Positions 17,082 to 26,308 of a DNA stretch of 64,000 nt are shown here, one piece after another. A program made the position numbers and the translations under genes. Position 1 is the stretch's first letter, and every line of letters starts with the position of its first letter. The stretch covers positions 1-64,000 of the forward strand of contig NZ_JAEPWN010000005.1 of NCBI RefSeq assembly GCF_016654005.1, given 5' to 3'. The DNA is from Brevundimonas nasdae (GTDB lineage: Bacteria > Pseudomonadota > Alphaproteobacteria > Caulobacterales > Caulobacteraceae). The notes beneath the pieces were generated by a model, which was not told the DNA's origin, ran no database searches, and saw only the letters and a program-made list of their open reading frames with translations.

Positions 17082-18080
17082 ATGATCCCGTTCTCAGTCC
17101 TCGACCTGTCCCCCATCGTCGAAGGCGGCGACGCCCGCCGCGCGCTCGATGAAACCCTTGCCCTGGCCCAGGCCGCAGACCGTCTGGGCTACCAGCGGTT
17201 CTGGCTGGCCGAGCACCACAATATGCCCGGCATCGCCAGCGCCGCGACCGCCCTGGTCATCGGCCATGTGGCGGCGGGAACCGAGCGAATCCGCGTCGGG
17301 TCGGGCGGCGTCATGCTGCCCAACCACGCCCCTCTGGTCGTCGCCGAACAGTTCGGCACGCTGGAGACCCTGTATCCCGACCGCATCGACCTGGGCCTGG
17401 GCCGCGCGCCCGGCACGGACGGCGCCACGGCCCGCGCCCTGCGCCGCTATTTCGAAGGCGCTGACCAGTTTCCGCGCGACGTGGTCGAACTGATCCAGTG
17501 GTTCGAGCCTGCATCTGAGAACCAGCCCGTCCGCGCCGTCCCCGGCGCTGGCCTGCGGGTGCCGATCTGGCTTCTGGGCTCCAGCCTGTTCAGCGCGAAG
17601 CTAGCCGGTCAGCTGGGCCTGCCCTACGCCTTCGCCAGCCATTTTGCGCCTGAGCTGCTGCTGGAGGCTCTGGCGCTTTATCGACGCGAGTTCGTTCCTT
17701 CCGACCGTCTGGCCAAGCCCCACGCCATGGCCGCTATCAATGTCTTCGCCGCCGACACCGACGAAGAGGGCAAGCGCCTGTCCACCTCGATGCAGCAGAG
17801 CTTTGCACGCCTGACCTCGGGCAAACCCGGCAAGCTGCCGCCGCCCGTCGACGACATCGAGGCCATCCTGACCCCGCAGCAGATCGCGGGCGCCAGGAGC
17901 CGCCTGATCTATTCCGCCGTGGGCGGGCCGGAGACGGTCCAGAAACAGATCGCCGACTTCATCGCCCTGACGCAGGTGGACGAGCTGATGGTCACCGGCA
18001 TGATGTTCGACAACGCCGCCCGGATTCGCGGCCTGGAGATCGTCGCTGACGTGCGTGAGCGGTTGGAGAAGGCGACCTGA
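17082..18080 (+). CDS. LLM-class flavin-dependent oxidoreductase (luciferase-like monooxygenase)
   Basis: The product (332 aa) is a bacterial-luciferase-type TIM barrel that uses reduced flavin. The N-terminus ([11 protein letters not shown]), [11 protein letters not shown] at about 42-52, the [14 protein letters not shown] strand-loop and [12 protein letters not shown] are the standard landmarks of the MsnO8/YhbW-like group. It is transcribed alone, flanked downstream by a palindromic repeat element. Substrates of this subgroup are mostly unknown, so only the class is assigned. Confidence 0.88.
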   Translation: MIPFSVLDLSPIVEGGDARRALDETLALAQAADRLGYQRFWLAEHHNMPGIASAATALVIGHVAAGTERIRVGSGGVMLPNHAPLVVAEQFGTLETLYPDRIDLGLGRAPGTDGATARALRRYFEGADQFPRDVVELIQWFEPASENQPVRAVPGAGLRVPIWLLGSSLFSAKLAGQLGLPYAFASHFAPELLLEALALYRREFVPSDRLAKPHAMAAINVFAADTDEEGKRLSTSMQQSFARLTSGKPGKLPPPVDDIEAILTPQQIAGARSRLIYSAVGGPETVQKQIADFIALTQVDELMVTGMMFDNAARIRGLEIVADVRERLEKAT

Positions 18081-18084
18081 TCTT

Positions 18085-18210
18085 CCTTCTCCCGGTGGGA
18101 GAAGGTGGCTCGCGCAGCGAGACGGATGAGGGTCCGCTCTCCCTCACCCTTTCGCGCGAGAACGGCGGCGAAGCCGCCGTGCGCTCAAGCCCTCTCCCGA
18201 CGGGAGAGGG
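18085..18210. repeat. Intergenic palindromic repeat element, copy 1
   Basis: CCTTCTCCC at 18085-18093 pairs with GGGAGAAGG at 18097-18105, and CCCTCTCCCG at 18190-18199 pairs with CGGGAGAGGG at 18201-18210. Between them is GAAGGTGGC...CGGATGAGG, shared with the element at 20075-20215. It separates two convergent genes and runs into the last codons of the hydrolase gene on the minus strand. It probably also serves as a bidirectional terminator. Confidence 0.7.
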
Positions 18211-19180
18211 GTAGCGAAGTCAGAAACTCCAGCAGCAGGGCGTTCACCTCGTCCGCCCGCTCCTGTTGGATCCAGTGGCCCGCGCCCGGAACGACCACGG
18301 TGCGTATCAGGTTGGGCGCCCAGTCCTTCAGCCCCGCCTCGGCCGCCCCGGCGTAGTGACGGACCGGGTCGTCGGTGCCGACCACGAACAGGGCGGGCGG
18401 GAGGATCTTCTGACCCTGCACAAAGGCTGTCAGCGACCAGTTCAGGTCCAGCGCGCGATACCAGTTCAACGGCCCGTCAAACCCGCCCGCGGCAAAGGCC
18501 GAGACATAGTCCTCGAAATGGTCCTCGCTCATCCACGGCGGCAGGGTGGCGGCGTCATCGACGGTCTCCAGCAGGTCCACGCCCTCGGGCATGAAGCCGG
18601 TCGAGCGTTTGTCGGCGGGCGTGGCCCCGTCATAGGCCCAGAACAGCTTCCTCAATGTCGTCGCCGGATCGGCCTGCAGGGCCAGATGGGCGTCGCGCGC
18701 CTGGAAACGGCTAATGTAGAGATCGCCCAGCCCGGCGCGTTTCGAGATGGCGGCCATGGCGGGGGTCGGGGGGCCGTTGGAACGGCGCGGCTGGAACGGC
18801 ACCGACAGACCCGCAACCGCCGTGAACAGGTCGGGCCGAAGCAGGGCGCAGTGCCAGGCCACGGGCGCGCCCCAGTCATGGCCCACCACCACGCAGTTTT
18901 GCTTGCCCAGCGCCCGAACCAGATCGACCATGTCCCCGACCAGATTCAGGATCGAATAGTCCGATGCTTGCTGCGGTTTTTCGGTCCCGCCATATCCGCG
19001 CATGTCCGGGGCCGCGACGTGGTATCCTGCCTGCGAAAGCGCCTGAACCTGCGCCAACCAACTGACGCCCAGTTCAGGAAACCCGTGGATCAGCAAGACC
19101 AGCGGCGCATCGGCCTTGTCGTGGCCCGCCTCCAGCACCTGTTGGATCAAGCCGTCGGTCTTGATAAGCCGCGTGCGCAT
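18185..19180 (-). CDS. Alpha/beta hydrolase, soluble epoxide hydrolase-like
   Basis: The product (331 aa) has the epoxide hydrolase/haloalkane dehalogenase pattern. The oxyanion loop is LIHGFPELG, the nucleophile aspartate is in VVGHDWGAPVA, the charge-relay acid in VVGTDDPV and the histidine in VPGAGHWIQQE; a cap region holds Tyr residues that could polarise an epoxide (FWAYDG). The ATG at 19180 is chosen because a GGAGG site lies just upstream and the family N-terminus fits; an ATG further upstream is less likely. The last few residues (LSRRERA) are encoded by a palindromic repeat element and look like a late addition. The physiological substrate is unknown. Confidence 0.85.
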   Translation of the reverse strand: MRTRLIKTDGLIQQVLEAGHDKADAPLVLLIHGFPELGVSWLAQVQALSQAGYHVAAPDMRGYGGTEKPQQASDYSILNLVGDMVDLVRALGKQNCVVVGHDWGAPVAWHCALLRPDLFTAVAGLSVPFQPRRSNGPPTPAMAAISKRAGLGDLYISRFQARDAHLALQADPATTLRKLFWAYDGATPADKRSTGFMPEGVDLLETVDDAATLPPWMSEDHFEDYVSAFAAGGFDGPLNWYRALDLNWSLTAFVQGQKILPPALFVVGTDDPVRHYAGAAEAGLKDWAPNLIRTVVVPGAGHWIQQERADEVNALLLEFLTSLPLSRRERA

Positions 19181-19227
19181 TCCAACCTCCGGACGGCTGT
19201 TTCGCCGCCTCATAAATCAGGACGGAC

Positions 19228-20064
19228 ATGACCCGCCTCGTTACTTTTGCAGACGGTACGACCGTTCCGGCCCTGGGCCAAGGCACATGGGAGATGGGCG
19301 ACGATCCCGCCTGGCGCGACGCCGAACAGCAGGCGCTGGAGCGCGGCATCGACCTAGGCATGACCCTGATCGACACGGCTGAACTGTACGGCGACGGACG
19401 CTCGGAGCGTCTGGTGGGCGAGGTCATCGCGGGGCGCCGCGACGAGGTCTTCATCGTCTCCAAGGTGCGGCCCGAGAACGCCTCGGAAATGAAGATGATG
19501 CTGTCGTGCGAGAAGTCGCTGGAGCGGCTGGGGATCGACCGGATCGACCTCTATCTGCTGCACTGGGAGGGCCGGGTGCCGCTGGAGGAGACGGTCGACG
19601 CCTTCCGCGAACTGGTGGACGAGGGGATGATCGCCCGCTGGGGCGTGTCCAACCTGGACCTGCGCACGATGGAGCGGCTGATGCAGATCGACGGCGCCGA
19701 GGACTGCGCCTCGAACCAACTGCTCTATAATCTGGGTTCGCGCGGGATCGAGTACGACCTGCTGCCGTGGATGCAGTCGCGCGATATGCCGATGATGGCT
19801 TATTCGCCGCTGGGGCGCGGCGGCTTGCTGGAGCATCCGCTGATCGTGGACATCGCCGACCGCCACAGCGCCGAACCGGCCCAGGTGGCCCTGGCCGCCG
19901 TACTGAGAAACGACGGGATCATCGCCATTCCCAAGGCCAGCAGCGTGGAGCACGTCGAGGCCAACGCCGATGCGCTGGAGATCCAGTTCGACATCGAGGA
20001 TCTGGAACGGCTGGATCAGGCCTTCCCCCCGCGGACGCAGGAAACCCCGCTGGAGATAATCTGA
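19228..20064 (+). CDS. Aldo/keto reductase
   Basis: The product (278 aa) is an NADPH-dependent (beta/alpha)8 aldo/keto reductase. The catalytic tetrad is visible: the Asp in LIDTAELYG and the Tyr four residues on, the Lys in FIVSKVRP, and the His in YLLHWEG. The SPLGRGG and AIPKASS segments form the cofactor pocket. It is divergent from the epoxide-hydrolase-like gene with 47 bp between starts, so the two may share control. Length and motifs are normal for the YajO/DkgA-like groups; the substrate is unassigned. Confidence 0.9.
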   Translation: MTRLVTFADGTTVPALGQGTWEMGDDPAWRDAEQQALERGIDLGMTLIDTAELYGDGRSERLVGEVIAGRRDEVFIVSKVRPENASEMKMMLSCEKSLERLGIDRIDLYLLHWEGRVPLEETVDAFRELVDEGMIARWGVSNLDLRTMERLMQIDGAEDCASNQLLYNLGSRGIEYDLLPWMQSRDMPMMAYSPLGRGGLLEHPLIVDIADRHSAEPAQVALAAVLRNDGIIAIPKASSVEHVEANADALEIQFDIEDLERLDQAFPPRTQETPLEII

Positions 20065-20074
20065 CTTCTTCTGT

Positions 20075-20215
20075 CCTTCTCCCCTTGCGGGAGAAGGTGG
20101 CCCGTAGGGCTCGGATGAGGGGTCGCTCCGCAATTGATTGAGGGGTTGGCCATGCATTGGCCAACCCCTCATCCGTCTCGCTTCGCGATCCACCTTCTCC
20201 CGCAAGGGGAGAAGG
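20075..20215. repeat. Large composite palindromic repeat element, copy 2
   Basis: A 26-bp perfect inverted repeat (20075-20100 and 20190-20215) encloses a second perfect palindrome in which GAGGGGTTGGCCA (20140-20152) pairs with TGGCCAACCCCTC (20158-20170). The inner arms of the 26-mer also fold as CCTTCTCCC-type hairpins, and the element shares its GGAGAAGGTGGC...CGGATGAGG core with copy 1 at 18085. It fills the gap between the convergent aldo/keto reductase and fadJ genes. It is probably a REP/MITE-like family element and a bidirectional terminator. Confidence 0.85.
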
Positions 20216-20226
20216 GAATCAGGCTC

Positions 20227-22419
20227 TTAGGCCACCTTCTTCTCCGGCGCGAACTTGCCGTAGAAGGTCTCGTTCTTGGCGGCCATGTCGCGCAGCAGCT
20301 GCGGGACCTTGAAGCGGTCGCCGTAGGACGCGGCCAGGCGATCCGCCGTTTCGACGAACTTGGCCAGGCCGATGCCGTCGATGAAGCTGATCGGACCGCC
20401 GGTCCAGGGCGCGAAGCCCCAGCCCAGGATGGCGCCCAGATCGGCCTCGCGCGGGTCGTCGATGACGCCCTCTTCCCAGCAGCGGGCCACTTCGACGGCC
20501 TGACGGTACAGCAGGCGCGTCTTCAGCTCATCGATCTGCGCCAGGGCGGTCGGCTCCTCGGGCTTGTCGATGCCCTTGGTGGTCGGCGCCAGTTCGGACA
20601 GACCGGCCCAGATCGTCTTGGGCTTGGTGTCATAGTCGTAGAAGCCCTTGCCGTTCTTGCGGCCGTAGCGCCCGCCCTCGACCATGGTGGCGACGATCTT
20701 CTCGCCTTCGTTGGGCACGTATTTGTCGCCCAGGTCTTCGCGGGTCTGTTTGGCGATCTTGTAGCTGAGGTCCAGCGCCACATCGTCGTGCATTTCCAGC
20801 GGACCGCGCGGCATGCCGGTCATGCGGCCGACGTTGTCGATCAGGGCCGGGCCGTAACCCTCTTCCAGCAACGCCATGCCTTCCATCAGGAAGGTGGAGA
20901 AGCAGCGCGAGGTGTAGAAGCCGCGGCTGTCGTTGACGACGATCGGCGTCTTCTTGATCTTCAGCACATAGTCCAGCGCCTTGGCGATGGCGGCGTCGCC
21001 GGTCTTTTCGCCCAGGATGATCTCGACCAGCATCATCTTGTCGACAGGCGAGAAGAAGTGAATGCCGATGAAGTCTTCCGGACGCACCGAGGCTTCGGCC
21101 AGGCCGGTGATCGGCAGGGTCGAGGTGTTGGAGCCGAAGACGGCGCCCTCAGCCAGTTGCGCCTCGGCGCGCTTGGTCACGTCGGCCTTGATCTCGCGGC
21201 TTTCGAACACGGCCTCGACCACCAGGTCGGAACCCTTGATCAGGTCGTAGTCTGTCGTCGCCGTGACCAGGGCCAGGGTGGCGTCATACTTGTCCTGGGT
21301 CATCTGACCGCGCGACAGGCGCTTCTTCAGCAGTTCCTCGACGTGGGCCTTGCCCTTGTCGGCGGCTTCCTGGCTCTGGTCGATCAGCACGGTCTCGATG
21401 CCGGCCATGACCTGAACATAGGCGATGCCTGCGCCCATCATGCCCGCGCCGATGACGGTGACCTTCTTGGGATCAGACTTGGGCACGCCGACCGGACGCA
21501 CGGCGCCCTTGTCCAGTTCCTGCTTGGACAGGAACAGCGAGCGGATCATGGCCTGGGCCTGCGGCGTCATCAGGGTCTTGATGAAGTAGCGGGTCTCGAT
21601 GCGCAGCGCGGCGTCGATCGGCACCTGAGTGCCTTCGAACACGGCCTTCATCAGGTTCACCACGGCCGGATAGTTGCCGTAGGACTGTTTGCGCAACATG
21701 GCGTTGCCGACCATGAAGTTCTGGATGCCGGCCGGATGGAAGGGGCCGCCGCCGGGCAGTTTGAAGGACTTCTCGTCCCACGGCTGCACGGCCTTGCCGC
21801 CGTTCTTGATCCAGGTCTTGGCGGCCTCGACCGACTGACCTTTTTCAACGACCTCATGGACGATGCCTGCGCCCTTGGCGTCGTTGGGGCGGAAGGACTT
21901 GCCTTCGCTCATGGCCATCATGGCGTTCTGCACGCCGATCAGGCGCGTCAAGCGCTGGGTGCCGCCGCCGCCGGGGAACAGGCCGACCTTGATCTCGGGT
22001 AGGCCCAGCTGGATCTTGTTGTCGTTCTCGACCACGCGGTAGTGGGTCGCCAGGGTGAACTCCAGGCCGCCGCCCAGGGCCAGACCATTGATGGCCGTGG
22101 CGATGGGCTTGCCCAGGGTCTCCAGCGCGCGGAAGGCGCCGTTCAGCTTCCATCCGGCGTCAAACGCCTTTTGCAGGTCGCCGCCGCCCGACAGGACGCC
22201 GCCGGCCATGTCGCCCAGGTCGGCGCCCGCGCAGAAGCCCGAAGCCTTGCCCGACGTAATGACCGCGCCCTTGATGGCGTCGTCGGTCTTGATGCGTTCA
22301 ACCAGTTCAGGGATTTCCGCCATGACCGAGCTGGTCAGGGTGTTCATCGAACGGCCCGGCACGTCGAAGGTGACGAGCGCGATACCGTCGGCGTCGACGT
22401 CGATCTTGAAGTTTTCCAT
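20227..22419 (-). CDS. fadJ: Fatty acid oxidation multifunctional protein (enoyl-CoA hydratase / 3-hydroxyacyl-CoA dehydrogenase)
   Basis: The product (730 aa) is the alpha subunit type of the beta-oxidation complex. The enoyl-CoA hydratase/isomerase domain (1-190) carries the CoA-binding [12 protein letters not shown] and the catalytic glutamates Glu120 (GGGLEF) and Glu142 (LPEIKVG). The NAD-binding domain starts at about 318 with [15 protein letters not shown], and [12 protein letters not shown] holds the catalytic histidine. Two C-terminal 3HCDH domains follow. It lies 17 bp downstream of the thiolase gene, so the two complex subunits are co-transcribed. FadB and FadJ cannot be told apart with certainty by eye; the order fadA then alpha subunit is common in alphaproteobacteria. 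Confidence 0.93.
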   Translation of the reverse strand: MENFKIDVDADGIALVTFDVPGRSMNTLTSSVMAEIPELVERIKTDDAIKGAVITSGKASGFCAGADLGDMAGGVLSGGGDLQKAFDAGWKLNGAFRALETLGKPIATAINGLALGGGLEFTLATHYRVVENDNKIQLGLPEIKVGLFPGGGGTQRLTRLIGVQNAMMAMSEGKSFRPNDAKGAGIVHEVVEKGQSVEAAKTWIKNGGKAVQPWDEKSFKLPGGGPFHPAGIQNFMVGNAMLRKQSYGNYPAVVNLMKAVFEGTQVPIDAALRIETRYFIKTLMTPQAQAMIRSLFLSKQELDKGAVRPVGVPKSDPKKVTVIGAGMMGAGIAYVQVMAGIETVLIDQSQEAADKGKAHVEELLKKRLSRGQMTQDKYDATLALVTATTDYDLIKGSDLVVEAVFESREIKADVTKRAEAQLAEGAVFGSNTSTLPITGLAEASVRPEDFIGIHFFSPVDKMMLVEIILGEKTGDAAIAKALDYVLKIKKTPIVVNDSRGFYTSRCFSTFLMEGMALLEEGYGPALIDNVGRMTGMPRGPLEMHDDVALDLSYKIAKQTREDLGDKYVPNEGEKIVATMVEGGRYGRKNGKGFYDYDTKPKTIWAGLSELAPTTKGIDKPEEPTALAQIDELKTRLLYRQAVEVARCWEEGVIDDPREADLGAILGWGFAPWTGGPISFIDGIGLAKFVETADRLAASYGDRFKVPQLLRDMAAKNETFYGKFAPEKKVA

Positions 22420-22436
22420 AGTCTATCGCTCCCGGA

Positions 22437-23642
22437 TCAGACGCGTTCGATGACGGTGGCGGTGCCCATGCCGCCGCCGATGCAGAGGGTGACCAGAGCG
22501 GTCGACTTGTTCGAGCGTTCCAGCTCGTCCAGGGCGATGCCGGTGATCATGGCGCCGGTGGCGCCCAGCGGGTGGCCCATTGAGATGCCGCCGCCGTTCA
22601 CATTCATCTTGGCGTGGTCGATGTTCAGGGCCTGCATGTAGCGCAGGACGACGGCCGCAAAGGCTTCGTTCAGCTCCCACAGGTCGATGTCGTCGGGCGT
22701 CATGCCCAGCTTGCCCAGCAGTTTGCGGGTCACATACTCAGGGCCGGTCAGCATGATCGACGGCTCAGAACCGATCGAGGCGCCGCCCAGGATCTTGGCG
22801 CGCGGCTTCAGGCCCAGGGCCTTGCCGGCTTCCAGCGAACCGATCAGCACGCCCGCCGAACCATCGACGATGCCCGACGAGTTGCCGGGGGTGTGGACGT
22901 GGTTGACGCGCTCGACCTCGGGGTAGCGCTGGCCGATCACGCCGTCGAAGGCCATTTCGCCCATCATGGCGAAGGAGGGGTTCAATGCGCCCAGGGCCTG
23001 CATGTCCGAGTTCGGACGCACGGTTTCGTCGTGGTCCAGAATGGTCAGGCCCAGCTGGTCCTTGACCGCGATGACCGAATTCTTGAAGCGGCCCTCGGCC
23101 CAGGCCTTGGCGGCGCGCTTGTGGCTTTCGACCGAATAGGCGTCCACGTCGGCGCGGCTGAAGCCGTATTTCGTGGCGATCATGTCCGCCGACACGCCCT
23201 GCGGCACGAAATAGGTCGGGAAGGCCGAGGACGGATCGGTCGGCCAGGCGCCCATGTCCGAACCCATCGGCACGCGGCTCATGACCTCGACACCGCCGCC
23301 GACGGCGAAATCAGCCTCGCCGGACTTCACCTTGGCGGTGGCCATGTTCACGGCTTCCAGGCCCGAGGCGCAGAAGCGGTTGATCTGAACGCCCGCCGTA
23401 TATTGCGACCAGCCTGCGGTCAGAACGGCGGTGCGGGCGATGTCGGCGCCCAGTTCGCCCACCGGAGTCACGCAGCCCAGGATCACGTCATCGACCTTGG
23501 AGGTGTCCAGATCGTTGCGGTCGCGCAGGGCTTCCAGAACCTGAGAAGCCAGCGACAGGCCGGTGATCTCGTGCAGCGAGCCGTCCTTCTTACCCTTGCC
23601 GCGCGGGGTGCGGACGGCGTCATAGATATAGGCGTCAGCCAT
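22437..23642 (-). CDS. fadA: Acetyl-CoA acyltransferase (3-ketoacyl-CoA thiolase)
   Basis: The product (401 aa) cleaves 3-ketoacyl-CoA in beta-oxidation. The nucleophile Cys is in [12 protein letters not shown], the active histidine in [10 protein letters not shown] and the second cysteine in [16 protein letters not shown] is the conserved CoA-site loop. The ATG at 23642 gives the family start [15 protein letters not shown]; longer frames upstream have no matching sequence. It is the first gene of the fadA-fadJ operon. A LiuR-like palindrome sits 56-71 bp upstream, which suggests control by acyl-CoA or branched-chain degradation signals. Confidence 0.94.
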   Translation of the reverse strand: MADAYIYDAVRTPRGKGKKDGSLHEITGLSLASQVLEALRDRNDLDTSKVDDVILGCVTPVGELGADIARTAVLTAGWSQYTAGVQINRFCASGLEAVNMATAKVKSGEADFAVGGGVEVMSRVPMGSDMGAWPTDPSSAFPTYFVPQGVSADMIATKYGFSRADVDAYSVESHKRAAKAWAEGRFKNSVIAVKDQLGLTILDHDETVRPNSDMQALGALNPSFAMMGEMAFDGVIGQRYPEVERVNHVHTPGNSSGIVDGSAGVLIGSLEAGKALGLKPRAKILGGASIGSEPSIMLTGPEYVTRKLLGKLGMTPDDIDLWELNEAFAAVVLRYMQALNIDHAKMNVNGGGISMGHPLGATGAMITGIALDELERSNKSTALVTLCIGGGMGTATVIERV

Positions 23643-23697
23643 GAGAATGCGTCTCCAATAAAGGACGGGTCTAAGCTCGGACGCCAAGAACCCTACG

Positions 23698-23713
23698 TTT
23701 ACGTCAACGTCAA
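23698..23713. promoter_or_regulatory. LiuR-like 16-bp palindrome upstream of fadA-fadJ
   Basis: The minus strand reads TTGACGTTGACGTAAA, a 16-bp imperfect palindrome (12 of 16 positions symmetric) with two ACGT cores 8 bp apart. It resembles the MerR-family LiuR box described for branched-chain amino acid and fatty acid degradation genes in proteobacteria. It lies 56-71 bp ahead of the thiolase start codon, a sensible operator position. No LiuR gene is in the window. Confidence 0.55.
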
Positions 23714-23768
23714 GTAATAAGCCGCGTGATGCGGCGCCATGGCGCCGGATGGTTTCCAGACGCGAAAA

Positions 23769-23796
23769 ACCCGCCACGCGGAAACGCGCGGCGGGT
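23769..23796 (-). terminator. Rho-independent terminator for the small lipoprotein gene
   Basis: ACCCGCCACGCG (23769-23780) and CGCGCGGCGGGT (23785-23796) form a 12-bp stem with one mismatch and a GAAA loop. The run of five A just before it on the plus strand is a U-tract for minus-strand transcripts. It lies about 50 bp after the stop of the gene at 23848-24072. Confidence 0.75.
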
Positions 23797-23847
23797 CATG
23801 TTGTTCGTAAGTTTAAAGAGCAGACTTTCGGGGGACGCGCCCTTCCG

Positions 23848-24072
23848 TCAGCGCGGCTGTGAGAGGCGAGAAGCGCCGCCGGTGATGGTGCAGGCGTATT
23901 CGGTTTCCGGCCTGCCCGTCTGCAGACCCGTCGGCGTCAGGATGCCCTGACGCTCGGTGCAGGTCTTCTCAAGGGCGTTCATGTCTTTCTGGTACTGGCT
24001 GACGCCGCCCGCAGTGCCGCACGCCGCCAGCAAGGGCATGGCGATCATGGCGGACAGAATTAGGATACGCAT
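23848..24072 (-). CDS. Small lipoprotein of unknown function
   Basis: The product (74 aa) has a clear lipobox signal, MRILILSAMIAMPLLAACG, with Cys18 as lipid-acceptor, followed by a short helical stretch (YQKDMNALEKTC) and a TEYACTITGG end. Two further cysteines, at about 38 and 62, could form a disulfide. The ATG at 24072 is chosen because it starts the signal peptide directly. It lies 56 bp downstream of the sugar dehydrogenase gene and ahead of a good terminator, so it could share that transcript. No known family is recognised. Confidence 0.72.
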   Translation of the reverse strand: MRILILSAMIAMPLLAACGTAGGVSQYQKDMNALEKTCTERQGILTPTGLQTGRPETEYACTITGGASRLSQPR

Positions 24073-24128
24073 GGCTGCTCCTGTTTCCTGAAACGCGATG
24101 CGTTCCAACACCCCCCGGCGACGCCAGG

Positions 24129-25364
24129 TTACTGCGCCAGAGACAGCCTGACCAGCTTGCCGTTGCGCTCATCCGAGATTGCCCAGACAGATCCGTCCGG
24201 TCCGACAGCCACATCGCGGATACGCTCGCCCAGATCACTCAGCAGCCGCTCTTCGCCCACGACGCGGTCGTTCTGGATCACCAGACGGGCGATGTGTTTC
24301 TCTCTCAGACCCGCAACCAGCAGATTGCCGTTCCAGTTGGGGAACATCGGCCCTTCATAGAAGACGGCTCCGCCCGGCGCGATGACGGGATCCCAGTAAT
24401 AGACCGGCTGCTCGGTTCCCGGATGCTGGGTCGCGCCCTCGCCGATCTGCGCGCCACCGTATTCGACGCCATAGGCGGCGTCCGGCCAGCCGTAGTTCAG
24501 GCCCGGCTTATCCAGATTGACCTCATCGCCACCCTGAGCCCCGTGTTCCACGGTCCAGACCGCGCCTGTGCCGGGCTGAATGGCGACGCCCTGCGCATTG
24601 CGGTGGCCGAAACTCCAGATTTCAGGCCGCGCGCCCGCCTGCCCGACGAAAGGATTGTCCTGCGGCACGGAGCCGTCGGCGTTGATGCGGATCGTCTTGC
24701 CCAGGTGCGAGCTCAGATCCTGGGCCTGGGGCCGCATCGGCTTGTCGGAGCGCTCGCCCACGGTGATGAACAGCGTGCCGTCCGGGGCAAAGGCCAGGGA
24801 CGAGCCGAAATGCTTGTCGCCGTCATAGGTCGGTTGGACGCGGAAGATGACCTGGACATTCTCGACCCGGCTCAGATCATCAGACAGCCGCGCCCGCGCC
24901 ACCGCCGTGCCGTTTCCACCCTGACGCGGCTCGGCGTAGCTCCAGTAGATCAGGCGGTCCTGACCGAAGGTCGGGCTGGTGATCACATCCAGAAGACCGC
25001 CCTGACCGCGCGCATCCACGGCGGGCAGGCCCTGAACCGGATCGCTGATCTGACCTTCAGCCGTCACCACGCGCAGACGCCCCGGCTTTTCCGTCACCAG
25101 CCAGCGCCCGTCCGGCAGCAGGGCCAGGCCCCATGGGTTCTGCAACCCCTCGGCCACCACCGTGTGCATCAGCCGCGCCTGGGTCACCACGCCGGGCGCG
25201 CGGGTCTGGCCGGCGAAAGCGGGCTTCTGGTCCGAGTTATTGGCCGGGCGCGTCTCCAGCGGCGCGCCGGTCTGGACCGGCGCGCCGGACGATTCGCCAT
25301 TGGCGCCGCAGGCGGCGGCAAGGACAAGCAGAGAGGTCGAGGCGGCGACGGCGATCAGGCGCAT
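24129..25364 (-). CDS. PQQ-dependent aldose sugar dehydrogenase-like lipoprotein
   Basis: The product (411 aa) is a six-bladed beta-propeller of the soluble aldose dehydrogenase (YliI/Asd, sGDH) family. Characteristic segments are LLPDGRWLVTEKPGRL, DARGQGGLLDV, NAQGVAIQPGTGAVW, EHGAQGGDEVN and LNYGWPDAAYG. The basic and acidic residues that hold PQQ and calcium fall in these loops. The N-terminus, LLVLAAACGANGES, is a lipobox, so the enzyme is probably membrane-anchored in the periplasm, where it oxidises aldose sugars and passes electrons to the respiratory chain. No PQQ-synthesis genes are in the window, so the cofactor must come from elsewhere. Confidence 0.88.
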   Translation of the reverse strand: MRLIAVAASTSLLVLAAACGANGESSGAPVQTGAPLETRPANNSDQKPAFAGQTRAPGVVTQARLMHTVVAEGLQNPWGLALLPDGRWLVTEKPGRLRVVTAEGQISDPVQGLPAVDARGQGGLLDVITSPTFGQDRLIYWSYAEPRQGGNGTAVARARLSDDLSRVENVQVIFRVQPTYDGDKHFGSSLAFAPDGTLFITVGERSDKPMRPQAQDLSSHLGKTIRINADGSVPQDNPFVGQAGARPEIWSFGHRNAQGVAIQPGTGAVWTVEHGAQGGDEVNLDKPGLNYGWPDAAYGVEYGGAQIGEGATQHPGTEQPVYYWDPVIAPGGAVFYEGPMFPNWNGNLLVAGLREKHIARLVIQNDRVVGEERLLSDLGERIRDVAVGPDGSVWAISDERNGKLVRLSLAQ

Positions 25365-25477
25365 GACAGGGCTCCGGTCTGAATTTCGGGTTCGTCAGAA
25401 AACAGAAGCTTCAGGGTTAGCGTTCCTGATAGAGCCCGTCTTGCGCTCAATCGCCGCACAATGGCGCGGAACACGAC

Positions 25478-25506
25478 TTGAACCGGACGCGCGGCGGCGA
25501 TATAGG
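25478..25506 (+). promoter_or_regulatory. Sigma-70-type promoter of tRNA-Met
   Basis: TTGAAC (25478-25483) and TATAGG (25501-25506) are separated by exactly 17 bp and end 41 bp before the tRNA. Both boxes stand out in an otherwise GC-rich stretch. Confidence 0.65.
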
Positions 25507-25547
25507 CACGCCTCTTCCGCGCGGACCTGTCCGGCGGCGGGACCCTT

Positions 25548-25624
25548 GGTTGGGTAGCTCAGATGGTTAGAGCGGTGGATTCATAACCCACAGGTCGGCG
25601 GTTCGATCCCGCCTCCAACCACCA
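25548..25624 (+). tRNA. tRNA-Met (anticodon CAT), elongator type
   Basis: The 77-nt cloverleaf includes an encoded CCA end. The acceptor stem GGTTGGG pairs with TCCAACC, the D-arm stem is GCTC/GAGC, the anticodon loop is TTCATAA (CAT) and the T-arm GGCGG/CCGCC holds TTCGATC. G1 pairs with C72, and the GGG/CCC anticodon-stem base pairs of an initiator are absent, so it is not tRNA-fMet. A tRNA-Ile2 (lysidine-modified CAT) is the other possibility and cannot be excluded by eye. The pair closing the anticodon loop (A31, C39) is a mismatch. Confidence 0.92.
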
Positions 25625-25661
25625 CCTCCCCCTTTTCGCCATTCGTGCTAAGGCGCAGCGC

Positions 25662-26240
25662 ATGGCCAAACTGATCTCCACCGACATCCTCTATAAAGGC
25701 TGGTCCACCCTGTATCGGGCGACCATCGAGCTGGACGACGGCTTGCGTCTGGCGCGCGAGGTCGAGGATCATGGGGCAGCGGTCGCTGTCCTGCCCTATG
25801 ACCCGGAGCGGCGCGTCGCCCTGCTGGTGCGCCAGTTGCGCAATGGGCCGCTGGTGGCGGGCGTCGACGAGCCCCGCCTGCTGGAAGCCCCCGCCGGACT
25901 GATCGATCCGGGCGAGGACGCGGCCGCCGCCGGGCGGCGCGAAGCCATAGAGGAAGTCGGCGTCGAGATCGGCGAACTGGAGTCGCTGGGCGTCACCTTC
26001 TCCTGTCCCGGCGTCTCGACCGAGCGGATCAGCCTTTATCTGGGTCAGTATGGCCAGACGGATCGTGTTTCCGAAGGCGGCGGGCTGGCTTCGGAGCATG
26101 AGAATATCGAGGTGGTCGAACTGCCGCTGGCGGAACTGGCGCGCGTGGCCGATGCGGGCGAACTGGCGGACCTGAAGACCCTGGCCCTGACGCTGCACCT
26201 GCGTCTGCGCAGACCGGAGCTGTTCAGCCCTGACAGCTGA
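25662..26240 (+). CDS. Nudix hydrolase, ADP-ribose pyrophosphatase-like
   Basis: The product (192 aa) carries a complete Nudix box at 79-101 (GLIDPGEDAAAAGRREAIEE continuing VGV), which binds Mg2+ for hydrolysis of nucleoside diphosphates linked to another group. The upstream strand pairing (ALLVRQLRNGP) and the EAPAGLID entry are typical of the ADP-ribose/GDP-mannose pyrophosphatase branch (NudF/NudK), so it is probably a housekeeping sanitation enzyme. It starts 37 bp after the tRNA and may be read partly from the tRNA promoter. Confidence 0.88.
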   Translation: MAKLISTDILYKGWSTLYRATIELDDGLRLAREVEDHGAAVAVLPYDPERRVALLVRQLRNGPLVAGVDEPRLLEAPAGLIDPGEDAAAAGRREAIEEVGVEIGELESLGVTFSCPGVSTERISLYLGQYGQTDRVSEGGGLASEHENIEVVELPLAELARVADAGELADLKTLALTLHLRLRRPELFSPDS

Positions 26241-26308
26241 GCCACGCAACCGGCGCCGTCACACCGCGTTATCCGGCGCAGACCAGAATTCCGCCCGGAG
26301 AGTCGAAG

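Noticed and set aside
20134..22002. Long frame (622 codons) opposite fadJ
   Set aside because: Same shadow effect; the first part lies in the palindromic repeat, and there is no recognisable protein.
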